DNA from: Atherinomorus stipes
Lineage: Eukaryota; Chordata; Actinopteri; Atheriniformes; Atherinidae
NCBI GenBank assembly: GCA_023101725.1
Contig: JALJCO010010476.1
Location: forward strand, 1,116,001 to 1,180,000
DNA length: 64,000 nt
Reading direction: 5' to 3'
Every line of letters begins with the position of its first letter. Within the stretch, counting starts at the first letter, position 1. The translations under genes were made by a program, and so were the position numbers. Positions 22,696 to 37,700 of the stretch are shown in pieces. The notes below the pieces were generated by a model, which had not been told where the DNA came from, did no database searches, and saw nothing but the letters and a program-made list of their open reading frames with translations.

Positions 22696-25600
22696 AAGTG
22701 CAAGTTAACAAATGTACAGAGCGCATGTGAAGTCTCATTTGCATAAATCTGTAGATGTCACAACATTTCCTTAAATGGATTCCTTTGTGTTTAATTGAGT
22801 TTTTTTTTTTTTTCTATTAGCACGCATGTGTTATTCTTTCAAAGCTTACTGGAGAAGACTTGACAATTTTCTTTTTGTGTAAGTCCACCTGACCAGTTAC
22901 GTATTGTCGCTGTTGTGTCCTAAACTACACAGTGATCGGCCAGTGCTAAACAAGTTGAAATGCAGCATTTGTGCAAAGATTCATTTCTGCTTCTGCCTTT
23001 GCATATTCTTTTTTTCTCCCCCCTTTTTTCTTTTTCGAAGCAAGCATTTTTTTTTATTTTAACCACCCACAGCATCCATTCATATTTGGTTCATGGTCCC
23101 TGCAACTGCATCCTCCAGAGACAGAACACAAATGTTTATTAAATTATCCTTGAACATGATGGTTGCATGGGCACAATAAGGCAGATGGCCCCCTAACCCC
23201 CTCACGAAGCTCGCTCTGCTCTGCCACCTTTTCGTGTACAGTTTCGGAAGCTGCCTCATCCCTTCTACAAAACGGCTTCAATGAATATGTGAGCGGCGTG
23301 TTTGTGTCCTCGGTGGCCGGGATCCTCCACTGACATCATCTGTAGCTGTATAATCATCCAGGCCACAGCCTCTCCTCAGGGGAGTCCAGCTGAGACCCGA
23401 GCCTTTCTCTCCCTGCCTCTGTCTCTTTATTTCTTTTTGCCGGTTATGGCTGTGTGTGACACCCATGATGGATGAGTCCGACACACAACCTCAGACTGGC
23501 TGCGTGAACGAGGAGCTTTTGTGGTTGCTGGGTTTGTCTTTGCCGTGTTTCCATCAGTAAGCTCTATTGGAATCATGCACATCGAGTTATTCAAAAGGAG
23601 CTTTCTGCAATAAAAAAAAGTTTCTCATGTTAATAAAGAAAAAAAACAAAACAAACAATAATGAAAAAATCTGCGGAAGCCATCTGGGCTGTATAAATGA
23701 GTACTTCATCACTGTGGAAACACTTGTAGCCTGTAATGTGGCCAGCCGTATTGAATGACATGGACATTTGGAAATAGCAGACAGAACAAGAAGCTAATTT
23801 TCATTCAGTCTTTATAAATCTATACCTCCATACAAACTTATTGAGGAATATTTATCCTCTTTGAGAAAACTGGATTTTATGGGGGGAAAATGCAAATAAT
23901 GTACACATGGTGCATGTCTAATAATCAGTAGATGTGATTAGATTTATGGCTTACTGACTGAAGTCAGTTCAAACTTCAATGGTCATTTTTGTCTCTGAGT
24001 CCTCAGCTCACTAAGTGCGTGACATTTTCCTTTTTAAAATTGTTTTTATTTTGCTTTGGATCTCTGCTATTTCCTGTTAGGTAGGTGGCTTGCACTTGGC
24101 TTACCTGAGACGAGCCCCATGGTGGCTTTTATTATTAGGATTCTTTTTCATAAATTCCCTTGGAGCTTGGAAGGTCTACAGCAACCTCATTAGCACTCAG
24201 TTTCAGTCACCGATATCTATGTGGAGCAGCAGATCAGCTTTCTCAGCCAGAGGAAATAACTCTACAGCCACAAAAGCACCAAATCTAACCAAAGCCATCA
24301 ACTGTGCATGGCCAGTGAACAGTTTTTTTATGAGAATGAATGTAGCATTCCTGGAACAGAGTTTCCAGTTTTTCTTCATTCATCCTGTTAGCTTGTTTAC
24401 CAGAGATAGCTGCCTCCAGGCTGAAGCACGCAGTCTGCCAGCAACCCGAAACAATGAACTAAAATGAGCTTAAAATTGCAGAGCTGGATTTCTTGATGCA
24501 GGTTCAGCCATGGACATGACAATCTTTTCCTAAACCTAACTGAATAGAAAACCTTTCTGACAAAAGGTTAATTTGGTGGTTTTATGAACCAGTTAAACTG
24601 ATTTTTTGGTGTTTCCTTTTAGAAGCATTCAGCAAAGCTTTTTTGTTAACATTTCTCATCAACGGTGTGTTGGGGGGTTTACTGGGATTGATGTGGAAAA
24701 TGTTTAAAGATTTGATGCTGACATCATCCAAAATCTTGTAAGTATTTAAAAAAAATTTTAATGGGCAGAATGGTATGTTTGTCTGCACCAGTATCATTTC
24801 TGTAGAGGAGATTAGTTTCTTCAGGATTCAGGTTAACCCAGTATTATCTGATGTGTGATATTTTGTGTTGTAATATATTTGATTTATGAGAGTTGTCGCC
24901 ACAACATGAGGCTTGGTGAAGTGTATCATAGGAACAGGAAGCAGAATAGGAAGCAGAGGTTTGTCTATTTCTGTCTTATGGCATCGATTATCCTGCTTTA
25001 TTTTTGAGCATTATTTGACTTTCAGTTACAATTAAATTACCTTTGAGTTGCTTTTTAGCAACTAAACTTCTACTTATTGTTTTTTGGCTTCGTTTTTTAA
25101 TCCTCACTGTTGCTGTTTGTTTTAAGGCACCAGACCTACATGGTTAAGCTTTAAATAAAATATTATGGTTTGGATTCAAACACAGAACAGTTTTATGCTG
25201 AATAATACAATGAGCCTAAGGTGAAAATAATTTAATTATGCATTTGATATGTTTTATTTTTATGAAGCAGAACTTTTAAGGTGAGCCATAAATTCTATAA
25301 GCAGCTAATCATTCTGTATAGAAAGTTTAAATCAAAACCAAGTTCAAGATAATGCCGGTCAGGAGCCTTGGATGTTGGACATTACCAAACACCATTCTGC
25401 AAATTGATATGACACTGGTGACAAATAGCCCCTTTCACACATGACTGAGAGGTGCATTGCTTTAAAAAAAAAATCTTTTCCTGTGATAGTTTTGGATTTA
25501 AACTAAATGCAGTAGATTTCTGATTTCTGCCATTTGGGCTTCGTGGTGTTTGAAAATGATATGAGATGGCTGCATTGGGCAGCAAGTTGAATAATGACAC

Positions 25601-26271
25601 TTATGCACTGTGACTCCCTCCAGTTTCCTTCTCTGCTGCTAAAGCATTTCTCTTTTGTCCTCATGAATCCAGATAATTCAAAGACACACTGAGGACTTAA
25701 CGTGGTCACTGCAATGAGATGTTGCATTTTGGATCCTGTATCTTTAATATTTAAAGAAAACAGAACTGACTGTTCTATTTGCCCTATTTAATAATCGACT
25801 GTGTTTGGATATTTCATATTTTAGAATGTACATTTTAGTAGTTACATTTGGCAAGTGCCTGTATTTAATGACTCCTCACGTGAAATTAAATCGTTTCCAA
25901 ACCTCTTTGTTTATATTTTCCTGCCATCTTCAGTTGCTTTCATTCAGATGAGAGAGCCTCTTGAAGTCAGAGCAAATATAGGTCACAATTGCAATTGGTG
26001 CAATGGTGTAACAAATGCCATCTCCAGCTCATGTTTTGCATTTTTATGTAATAAGACAGCATATATGTGTGAAGCTTATCATTAATACATAGCAAACAAG
26101 ATGGTTTAATAAAAGGGCTAAAAGGGGTTGTGGAGAAAATGGTCAGAAGAACAACGAGGTAGCAAGAAACAGATAATTGTGTCTTTTAGGACCTTATATT
26201 AGAATACAGGACTGGATATATCCATGATACAAATAATGGATGAAGTAGTCAAAGATAAAGTTGACTACTTT

Positions 26272-26302
<31 letters not shown>

Positions 26303-28037
26303 ACTAGCAGGTATGAATCAGTGTTTCTCATGTTCCCACCTATTACTATGACTAAGTCACTGGCGTTGACTTTTTTATGGTCCTTTAGAGGAGGGAGAAA
26401 CACATACTTAGTATATTAAATGTGAAATGATAAATAAAAAAAAAATATGATGATCATAAGGACAGCAGCTATTCATTAGTATGAGTAGCTTGTTCATTCA
26501 GTATTCATACAAGATGTACTGCGTTAATTGTCCTGTTATCATGATGTCAAAAATACTTAAAAGCAATAGACTTTGCATTTTCTTTTTTATTCATTATCGA
26601 ACCATGATTTGTAAAATGGCCTCACTGTGAGGTGTGTGTCTGTGAAATGTGTATCTTTTTACTGCTGCTGTTGCAGTGAAATGCTCACTTGTTCTGTGGT
26701 CTTTCTGATTCAGCTGTAATAGCCAAACATAAGCTTTGAGTACTCAGCAAGGTCTGTCAGAGTACAATCAGTACTCTTTCTCTGGCTCTCTGTCTGGAAA
26801 CCTCATCTTTAAAAGGAACAGATTAAATGGTCAGATACAAACCCTTAACTGCGATATCCCTCTCTAATATTGCCATTACTGCATCTGCTGCTGCTTCCAC
26901 TGAATTTGCCAGTTTGGCATTTTGAATAAAATATTACACAGTTTCACATCAGTGTTACATCCTCTACACATCACAGAATAATGACAATAAAGAAACATTA
27001 TCCACTGATGTTATGGATGTTTACTATAAAAACCTTTATTTTAGGGTTATGATCATTTATGTTAGTATATCTTTTTTTTTTCTAATGTCTCACTGGCTTG
27101 ATGACGTGATTATGTCAATGAAAGAGAGATGGAGGCAGCGGATGGAGGAAGAGTGCAGCGCTCTGAAGCTGACGTTCAGCAGAGACTCTGGAGAGGCTGC
27201 AGAGCATAGCAAGGGCAAATTGCATTTGTTTTCTTAAAGCTGTACTGAAGGAAAACCACAAATCTTTTTATAGAGTTTCCAATGAATGTCTTTAACAGAT
27301 ATTAGCTATCAGATTGACTCACATTAGGTTATATACCACTGAGAGCTGTAAGAAAAGAAACAAACAAAAAGAATCATACATGAGGATCTGTTAACATTAA
27401 TAATGAATGATCATCTTTTTATTCAGAATTTCTAAAACGTTTCTTCTTCCTGCTGTGCAGTAATAAAGAGAGGTGTAGTGCGTCTGTGTTTGTGCTGAGA
27501 AAATTGGCCTTTGCTTGTAATAACTCTAATACTGCATTGGCTCTCAAGAAAAAAAAAAAAAAAGGTCTAGGCTTAAAGCTATCCTGTAAGAGGAAGTGCC
27601 GGACCTTTTATGTTGACATACGATCCGACTGAGTGCAAGAATGGGATAGTGGCTCTTTCACTGCACAAGCTGAGGCCCCAGTAACTCTTCAGCAGAACTT
27701 CCTGGAATAGGAAGTGTCAGGAGCACATTCACTTCAGTGCTGACAAATCTTATTTCCTGTGGATGAGGTAGTTTATGTTGATCTCAACGTCTCCCAACTA
27801 TCCAGCAACACGAGAGCAGATTTTTCTCTGCCAGACTGTTTGCATTTGGAAAACTGTTACCTCTGCAAACATTTCTCTGCATGATTTTGTTGCTGTTGTT
27901 TAATTTGATTTTAGCCTCAAATTCTCATCTTCAGAAGTCATTGAGGTTTTTTTTTTCTTTGTGATTTTGCTATACCCCCAACCACACACACACACACACA
28001 CACACCCTCTTCGCTCCAGTGTTGTTCTTGGCATCAG
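22696..28037. other. Putative csrnp3 intron 1, no gene recognised
   Basis: Long non-coding stretch with few identifiable elements. It contains the poly-C run at 26,273-26,302 and an A-run at 27,548-27,563. The frames at 24,090-24,467 and 25,855-26,085 have no domains or supporting splice sites. Confidence 0.4.
26273..26302. repeat. Uninterrupted run of 30 C
   Basis: Thirty consecutive C bases. The opposite strand has a G30 run, which is prone to quadruplex formation, polymerase slippage and assembly length error. Confidence 0.95.
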
Positions 28038-28510
28038 ATGTTTCCTCTTTTCTTTTTTTCCCCTGCTCTCACCCCTCTCCACCTAACTCCCCCCTCCACT
28101 TCATTATTCCCATGTGAATCGCCTTTCCTATGCATTTCTGTTAGAGCCCCTTTGCCCCATTTTCCCACTGCCCTGCATTTCCCACATACCTCCCCTCGTC
28201 AATTTCTTCAACATTTTGCCCCCCACCCCCGCGCTCCCTCCTAACCACCCCCACTCCCCTTTGCTGCCCTCCTCCCTCTCTCCAGCTCATGTTGGTAAAA
28301 ATATCTGCAGACAGCAGTAGCAGAGGCACGCCTGACTCTCTCTCTCAGACATCCCACCCATGTGATCTCACAGGCTGCCGCTGCTCTGCTCCACTCTGCT
28401 CCAGTCAGGCTCCTGCCTTTCAGCCGGCTGCAGCTAATGAGCCTTTGTGTGGCCAAAGAGAGAAAGAGAAGCGGAGAGCAACACAGTGACAGAGAGGAGT
28501 TAAAGTGAGA
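28038..28510 (+). promoter_or_regulatory. GC-/pyrimidine-rich island in csrnp3 upstream region
   Basis: A (CA)n tract (27,982-28,004) precedes 230 bases of C/T-rich sequence. A GC-rich block follows at 28,320-28,450 with repeated CTGCTC motifs, then a purine-rich AGAGAGAAAGAGAAG stretch. It resembles a promoter or leader of a brain-expressed gene, but no TATA box or decisive donor is visible. Confidence 0.2.
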
Positions 28511-31500
28511 AAGACTGTCGTCTTGTAACAATAAAGCATATGGTACCGACAGTGCAGTTAGAGCTGGAAAATTACTAGTCTCCCTCACTCTCCTGCACCC
28601 TTCTTTTCTCATGCCTGCGGAGCTCAGGGGTCGCTGCAAGTCAGTGGACTGAAACAAAATGGGAATCTCTTCATTCATCATGTTTCACCTTTTTTGAATA
28701 GTCACATTTGTGACTGTGTGGCTGCACTGCGAGAAGAGGTGAAAGGAGTCACACTCTGCCAGTGGATACAGGTCAGTTGTTCCTGTGAGGGCTATATACA
28801 CACACACACACACACACACATGCATAAGTGTAATGTGGTCACAGTAGGATTGATGTGTCATGACTTGCTCCAGATGCCATAGGGTTGTTGGCATCACTTG
28901 GGATGAGCGTTCTAAGCCTTGCACGGTCAGATCTGTTTATTGTGATGGTAGGAACTTTGTGAATGATGAGAGGGAAATCGTTGCATTTAGGATGCAAGAG
29001 TGCTACAAAGCTGTGAGCACTGTTGATGAAGGATAAGAGTTGGGATCTGTACTCGATGTGAGCTCACACAGAGGCAAACTCAGGGAGGGGCTTTCCAAGC
29101 TGGCTCTTGCTGCATTATTTTCTCTGGCATTTTCTCCCTTTTACAATAGTGTGTGCTGCCCAGCCTCGATTAGTGGTAAGGCAACAGTGAAGACAAAGAA
29201 AGAGCTGTTGGAGGGGAGCATCAATCTCTGTTTTTTATTTAGCCACGATGAAGGAGGTTCACCCTACAGTGCATCACCCACTGCTATGTGGTTTATGATG
29301 TCATTGCCCATTATGTGTCAAGATTTTAACTTTTCATGCTGTGGAAACAAAAAGCAGACAAATCTGTAACGCATTATCCGAGAAAGGAATAACTGTACAG
29401 ACTGAATTTGTTCTGACATCACTGCTTTGTTGTTAAGTGTCCTCATGCACAGTATTTAACACTGGAAATGCTGCCATATGGGGAAGCACTAGTTGTGAGA
29501 CTACATTAGAATCTCCATGGAAACCACTTTTGGTATCAAAGCGTCAGCATCAGCTAAGGGCTAAGCGTACGAATATGCTTCCAACAATGGTATCTAATTA
29601 GGACCCTCACTAGGAAATGGACTAAAATTGCACAGGTCATCTCTGGTGGAAATTTCCATTCCTGCTTGGCACAAATGAAAGGGGAATGCAAAAGAAACCT
29701 GTTCCTGAAGTGACATCAGCAGCTTTTGTTGATCACATTTTTAAATCTCACAAGAGATGATTATGTAATGTATTCCCTTTCTAGTTAATCTTAGTCTCGT
29801 CATGCTCATTCAGATGGGAGAGGAGATTCAGTTTCTGGTCAGCCTCTTCAGTTTGCTTTATAGTCTGTAAAAGACAGCTCCCCCCAGCTCAGGATACAGC
29901 CTCATATTTTTTATCCAAATCATTATAAATTCTTTATGAAGAGAAATCTTTTCAATTAGGTTATCCTGACTGACTCCTCTTTCCTTCACTTTCTCCCACA
30001 TGGAGGATGCCTCACATTCCTTAATTGTAGGTAGAGCTGTTGACTCTGGAGGTTCTCCAAATTCAAGCCGTGCCATGTCACTGCACTGAACAAGCACAGC
30101 CTCCAGGGAACAATGACCCTCTTGCTGGCACCGTTACTCCGCTCTGGGTTGCACCTCTCTCTCAGGCAGTATTTGCATCTGTAATGACTTGATAGCGGAG
30201 CCCAGATGAAACACTGAGGCTGTCTGTGAATGGAACTCCCCCACAAGCTGCTCTGGCAGATAGACAGAGTGGGACTGGCGGAAGATGCATGCTGTCTCTA
30301 CTGATTCCAGGTTCTAAGAGAGAAAGCAGTGAGGAAGAAACTGCCAGTCATAGCAATCCTTGCTGTTCCACTGCAGCACTGCTATGATATTTTGAGTTGT
30401 GATGTTCCAGTTACTGCTGTTAAAACAGGCAACACAAGGCTTTGCAGTTTGGTACATTATAAAAATCTACATTTATTTTTACCAATATCAAACTAGTCCT
30501 GTATTTTAAAAATGTAGCTTACAGTACATGGCAGGATGTTATTGGTAAGAGCAAAAGCAGGAATCAAGTGTAATGTACTGTTTGATAGTTAGACTGGAGG
30601 AGCATTTAGAGGCAGTTTCAGTGTAATAATAATCAGTTTTTGTGTGTTTGATGGATGAGCCTGTTCTTGTTTATTTTTCTAATTGCATCATCAGTCAGGG
30701 AGAGTTAATGGACTCTCTCACTTGACATTGAAGTGGTCTGCTACAAAAACCTTTGCATGAGTGACATCCATAAACATTAAACTGGATAAAAGGGTTATTC
30801 TTCCACTATCTGTGCACAGCACTGCTGCACCTCGTCATTGTTGACGGAACTGTGGAAGGTTTCGTTGCAGCAATTATATCTGCTTCTTCACTATTTTTAG
30901 AATGCTTCATGATACGTGATTATTGGTTGCATTTGCAGGAGATTATATGAGCAGTTGTAGCAATTCGCAGTATAGATTTTTTCCTCTCTGCTGCCTTGGC
31001 TGTAACGGCATTCACCTGAGGCCTTTTTGTGTTTATTCATTTATTTATTTATTTTGGTAGAAACTATTGGAGGTAAGAACAGCTTATTAAAGATGTACAG
31101 AATAGTAACAGATCTATATCATCTCATGCAAATAAAGTCGTATTGGATAGGCTATACAGTAAAGTATGCTTTCACCTGGATTAAAATAAGAAAAAAAAAA
31201 CATATTAACATACATCATGTCAGTTTTGTCAGAATTTATAAGTTCCCTTCAGAAAAAAAGCTGGATTTATTTTTCTAAATCTGCCCATTTTAAGCCGGTA
31301 TGTTATTAATTATTATTCTGTTTAACAGGTAGAGCTACAACCCATTCAGTGTTTTTCGTTGTATTATGTGCTTTCCAAAAGTTAATCCTGACAGGTAGTA
31401 GGGCAAGACAAGTTGGTCTAGTCAGTCTTTTCCACCAACCTCTCAATCAAACACAGTAGAATGAACTTCCTGTTAGGCTGACATAGTATGTAATTAGCAG

Positions 31501-31713
31501 CTTTCTTCTTCCATCTCTGCTCCTTTGTGCAAAGGTGATCATTGGCCCTGGGAACGCCTGGAAGCTGGGACAGCAGCAGGAGAGATCCTCTGCGTGTGTT
31601 TGTGTGAAAGTGGGGAAGTCTGGGTTGGCAGCTAATTGAATGAACTGAGGATTATGAAGACCCTAAACTGGATATTAAATAATGCGTGGCCCCTCTGCTG
31701 TCTCTCGGTTTCA
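28511..31713. other. Putative csrnp3 intron before first coding exon
   Basis: Non-coding, with a (CA)n at 28,796-28,820 and little recognisable transposon DNA. No exon is recognised. Confidence 0.4.
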
Positions 31714-31732
31714 GGTGCAGATGCAGCAGGCC

Positions 31733-34700
31733 ATGAGCGGAATATTGAAGAGGAAATTTGAGGAGGTGGAAGCCGCCTCCTCCCCGTGCTCCTCTGTGCG
31801 GGAGTCTGATGATGAGGTCTCCTGCAGCGAGAGTGGGGATAGCAGCGACAGTGTCAACCCCTCTGCCTCAGGTCCTTTCACCCGTGAGTGCTGGCGTCTT
31901 TTAAATGCATGCGTTATTCTCACTGTGGCAATTGTGCCTTATTGACGGTAAGATTAATGTCATCATTTTATATCAAGGAAAAACAAAGCTAAAGGGATTT
32001 TTAATCGGGACTGGAATAACTCTCAGAGCCATTTTGATTTTTGTAGCTCACAACCATTACAGGATGCAGGTCAAAGAAAACAAATTTGCATGTGTGTTGA
32101 TAAGGGAGTATTATATGAATGTGAGGCGGTGCATTAGAGAGGAGGCAAGAGCTGTGATAAAGGGGAAGCATGCACAGGCAGCCTCCCTCATTAGGAACAG
32201 CACCAGCGTGCAGGCCCAGCCAGAATGAGCTGATGCGGTCTCAAGCTGTGTGTTTTAAAACGGCTGGCACTGTACAGTACGTGTACTGTAGATTAACCAC
32301 TCTGTGAATACTGGAGCAACCGTATACTAACATATTCTCTTAACCTATTATCTTTTATATGAATCTTTCAAAGAGAGGATGAGGGATTTTTAAAATTGAG
32401 GGCTGAAATTTTATGTTATTTGCAGATTTGTTAATCACCCACAGATTTGTTAATTGTGTGTGTGTGTGTTCGAAACTGGTAGAGAAAAATACTAGCCTTC
32501 AAATGTGAACTATTGTGTTGCTTGGCAATAATAAAGTGAAACTTCATTTTAGCTTAGGTGCCCAACCAGGGAGGCTATCTCGTTAAACAGCACAATACAA
32601 AACGAATGAAATTTGGAAGGTGTTTCCTTCCAATTTTTCAAGCAGCTGATCCGGATTAGCAGCAATATTTAACAGCTTATTCCTGAAATAATGTTAAAGA
32701 TCATTTGTTCTGTTGTTAAAAGCCTCTCCCTCGTTTTCTGAAGAATCTGACACACAGCTCTTTAAAAGTAAAATTCACTCATTTTTAAATTAAATGGGAT
32801 TGATCACATCCTAAATCCAGCCTGTTTCTTACAGTTTAATTCCCTCTGTTAATTCTCCTGCTTTTACTCAGTTTCAATGGCGTTAGAGTCTACACTCTTC
32901 CACACGAAGACCTCCTGCATTCTAGATATTGTTCCCACTTGGCTGCTTAAAGAAATATTCTCTACAGTCAGTCTTGTTATATTAAAGATTTTAAAGTGAT
33001 ACTTTGGCCTTTGGTTCTTCTCCAGACAGTTTCCAACATGTCATATGTTCATGCACTGCTAATGAAATCTAATTTTGACCACTTACACTTAAGTAGCTAA
33101 CACCAATGTCCTTTTTATGTAAGGTTCTGGAGAAAGTCATCTCTGCACAGCTGATAGCATTTTATGAGTGATAAGAGTGTTTTTAACAGCTTCCAGTCTG
33201 GTTTTAGAGCACCTCATACTGCAGAGACAGCACTTGTTAAAGTGACTAATGACCTGCTGCTGAGTGCAGATAGAGGAGACTGTTTGATTTAGGTTCTGTT
33301 AGATTTAAGTAATGCTTTTGATACTGTCAGTCACAGTGTTGCACTCCATTGGTTTTAGGCCTGGGTATTAGTTTTAGATATTAGTGTATTGCACTCTCAT
33401 CTCTTAAACAGAACTTTAAGGGTTACTCTAAATATCTTTACTTCCCCCTGACGTGCTGCCCTCCTCAGAGCTTGGTTCTTGGCTCCCTTTTGTTCTTTAT
33501 TTATATGCTACCTCTTGCTCAACTTATTCAAGACCATATTGTATATTATTGACTTTATAGTGATGACTCAACCAAATATGTTGATAAAAACCACAGTTTT
33601 TACGAGGTTTTCTTATTTCCCAGCTTGTCTTTCTATTGTTAAACTTTGATTCCCCCAAATTTCCTTAAATTCAGTGATAATAATGTTATTATATCAGTCT
33701 AGTTGGCTTTAATTTAGCAATATTTTATGATATAATAATTTTATGTGGCCATACTTTCATTTTTTTTACCATTTAATGAAGAAGAAAATCTTTGGAATGA
33801 TTCAAATCAGAGATAAGGGACATTAAAGTAAAAAAGAGCCTTTTCTTCATCAGTCATACCTACACATTGCCCCTTCTGCAACCCTACGAGTAAAAAAATG
33901 TTGTATACCGAACTGAACTCAGACTGAATTAGTTTCTTATGACACATTAATTATGACCTTGTTTATTTGGCTACTGATATGTCATGAAGTCAACTGTACA
34001 AATACTGTATTATCACTGTATATATTTACACATCCATTTATGTCCTTTTGTCTTTGTGTCGCTTTCATGGTTTTCAGTTTCTGATTGTGTATCTCCTGCT
34101 CTTATTGCACTGGAACCACCATGCTGTATCAAAACAATTATCTGTCCCATTGTTGCTTAGCAATGGTAATATGTAATAATCCTGTTCCATCACGAATAAA
34201 AAAGCATGGGTTGCTGTGTGGCTCGGCTGCGTGCAGTCTCCCTGTGTACAAAAGCAGAAGCTCCAGCCAGCCCAGGTTCAAGATTCAGCTTTAGGCCCTT
34301 TGCATCATGTCATCCCTCTCTCTCCCTATTCGTCCAATCCGCTTTCAAACAAAGGGCACTAGTACCCAAAAATAAATTAAAAAAATATTCAGTTTTCAGT
34401 TATCTAAAATAAATAAAGGCAATATTAAGTGTCTGTAGTGGTTAATCTACTGCTGTGCAGCAGTTTAGGTTAAACATTTTGAGCTGAGCCAAATGAAGGA
34501 AATGAGAACAGAGACGATCTATGAATGTGGTTCTGAGTTTATTAAGATAAGGTCACAGCTGAGATTTGATAAAGCTTTGTGTTATGCAAATGACTCAGAA
34601 GAGGCCTGTTATGAAGAGATTCCACAGTCATTTTTGGCTTCAGCTAAATTTGTTTGACAAAAAAACACAGTTGCAATCTTTTAAAAGAAAAATGTCCTCT

Positions 34701-37700
34701 GCAAATTTTTGGATGCTGACATAATTTCTGTTAAAGAAAACTATATTTGGAAAGATGACACTGACTTATTCACTTTTTCTTTTGGGGAAACTCAAAATTG
34801 GGGAAAATATTCCTTGTATAAAAAAGGCTTGGATATTCTGTATAAGTGTGATGGTGCGCTTCACCTCTGCAGCCATCCGTAGATGGAAGCTCAAGAAGGT
34901 CAAAAGCTATGAGGGAGCTGCACATGATGTCTGTCTAGGCAGATGGAACAGTGGCATTCTAGTGGCTTTGATTTCCATCCCTTGATGGGGTGATAGGTTG
35001 AGGGAAAAAAAATATTAGTAATGTATCTGAGAAACAGTCAGGTCAGAAAGGGGGAGTCTTTAAAGGATGGATGAACGTGTGTGAAAAATAGACTACATGC
35101 TTTAATACAGACATACCCAGGAAAGGTAATTACCCATACCTCAATATCTGCTAATTCTTACACCCACAATCAAATGTTTTTCATGCCTTTTTGAAAATAA
35201 TTAAACTCAGGTTTGCTTAGGAAGCTCAGTCCAAATATCTCTTCACATGTCATTAAATGCATTGTCTTTCTTGCTCTGGGTAGAGAGCTGCTGGAACCAG
35301 ATGGTTTTTATTTGTCATGTCTGTCTGATGGGGTTTGAACACTGGGTAGTGCTGCTTCTGTGTGAACCAGCACTCTTCCTCTCCGGGCCAGGCAGGGGAT
35401 TATTTATGCTCCAATGTTGCCCTCCTCTTTGCACCTCCCCCTTGTAGAGCTCTCCTTAAAAAGACACGCTGGGGACTTGCATGTCAGGCAGAGGGGCTGA
35501 AAAATCTGTGCTAAGTTCAAGATATGTAAAAGCTTGTTGAAAAGCCAGCAAGGAAAAATTCCTCATGTCTCATGCGTTAAAGGACAAGGCCCACTAAAAA
35601 CTATCCCGTGTTACTATAACATGTCTGCTTTTAAACAGGTTTTACAGAACTGTTAACCTGATCTCCAACATAGAAGAATGTGTAAATAATTTAGATTAAG
35701 GACTTCTTAGGTGTACTTGATGCTGTGATTTACAGCTTTAAATCATCCCACGTGGGATTAATGACTTGTAAAAATATTTTATACAAAAAATAACAAATAC
35801 CTGCTGTGTACCACTTTTTCAGCATTACTATTTTTCTTTGCAGCGGATTCAATACTGAAACGGGAGAAACGTCTGCGGACTAGAAGGGTGCATTTTGAGA
35901 ATGTGACGGTGTACTACTTCGGCCGGCGGCAGGGCTTCACCAGCGTGCCCAGCCAGGGAGGCAGCACGCTGGGCATGTCCAACAGGCACAGCTGGGTCAG
36001 GCAGTACTCTCTGGGTGAGTTTGCCCTGGAGCAAGAGAGGATCCACAGAGATATGCTCAGAGATCACTTGAAGGAGGAGAAACTCAACTCTATCAAACTC
36101 AAGGTAAAGGCTGTGTGGGTTTATTTTTAATCTATTTTATTTTGTGTTTTTCTTTTTACTTCTGTAAATGTTGCACTCCATTGTGAGACTACCTACTATG
36201 AGCAAGTACAGTACCTACATTTGCTTATCTAAACTTGGAGAACATTGAGGGGGTGTGGGAATTTACTGAACTGTGTAGCTGAGTTTTTTTTTTTTTTAAA
36301 GAAAAAAATTAGAACTGGATAATAGAAAATGAGAATTGCTGAATACATTAAAACTACTTGAGATGAGTTAGTTTAATTATTATGAAGCAAATTGGTTTTC
36401 TAAAAACAAGAACCGCTAGACATACAATTAAAGAAGATTAAAAACTTCACTTCCAAGGACAGTATCAGTTGAGCCTCAGATCATTTGTAGGTTGTTACAC
36501 ATTCCAGGTGCACAGTAAGAGAAACTGTACCACATTCAGCTAAAGCAGCTGGCAGCTGCTGTCTAATCCAGTCATTTGAGTAAGTTCTCTCAGGATGCAC
36601 ATTAAAGAATAATACTGATGTGATGTAAGTGGGTAAGAAACCAGTAAGGACGCTATGAATTTATGAAATCTTCCTGTGTCTGTTACACTTCACAGAGTGG
36701 GCTAATAAACATTAGCATACCTCTCACAGTGAAAGGAATAATGACTGTTAACAGAAATAAATTTTTATGCAAAGTCATACAATAGAATCCCAAGACCCAA
36801 TAGTGACAACTGAGGCATTCATGCAAACTGACACCATAATCAAAAACTAATTAAATAAATAAACTGCTTCAAAAACTATAATCATGATATCTGACCGTCT
36901 ACTTCTTGTTTATCTGAATTTCAAGATTTGAGTTGAAATATAAACCCTTTCAGCATCCAGTGATGATTGAGATTACAAGAATATTAACATTTTTTTTTTT
37001 TTTAGCTCTGATGAATATCATATTTAGTTTTTTTCTGCATTGAGAACTAATTTATTATTACCCAATGTAACTTGGAAATCAGTAAAGCAATACCGAAGAG
37101 ATTCAATTGGATTATCTGCACTACAGTATAAAATAGTATCATTAGCAATCTATGACTGTTTATTTATTCTTTATTTTATTTAACTTTTGCACTAATATAA
37201 TGTCCTCATGTCGAGTGAAAAAGTATTTTTTCATTCAGTCCAGTTCAAATTAACTTTGTGCTATTCACACACCTACATATGATAAAACTTTTAATACTCC
37301 CTGCACATACAGAAGAATCAAAATGCATTTGCATGAAGGTAAACATAAAAGTGCTGACTGTAAGTGTTCAGCACCAAATTGTTAGTGATGCTTAGTAAAT
37401 ATTTAGTCCACATTTAAACCATTTATAGTGAAATGTTGGCTGTTAGTGAGGCTAAGAAAGCAAACTAATTGTGAAAATAAATTTCCTTTTGGAGCAAAGA
37501 TTAAAAATGTCCAGTTAAAAAATTGGTAGTTGGAGACTTTTACAAAGACCAAGCCTGTATTAAAAAGTGACTGAACATGTTTCCATCTTGACTCCAGCTG
37601 ACTAAGAATGGCACAGTGGAGTCTGAGGAAGCCAACACGCTCACGGCAGAGGACATCTCTGATGATGACATCGATCTAGACAACACCGAGGTGGACGAAT

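Noticed and set aside
31884..32228. Coding continuation past csrnp3 exon 1 and the following 107-codon frame
   Set aside because: The family sequence stops at a GTGAGT donor (31884) and resumes at 35844; the downstream frame is intronic.
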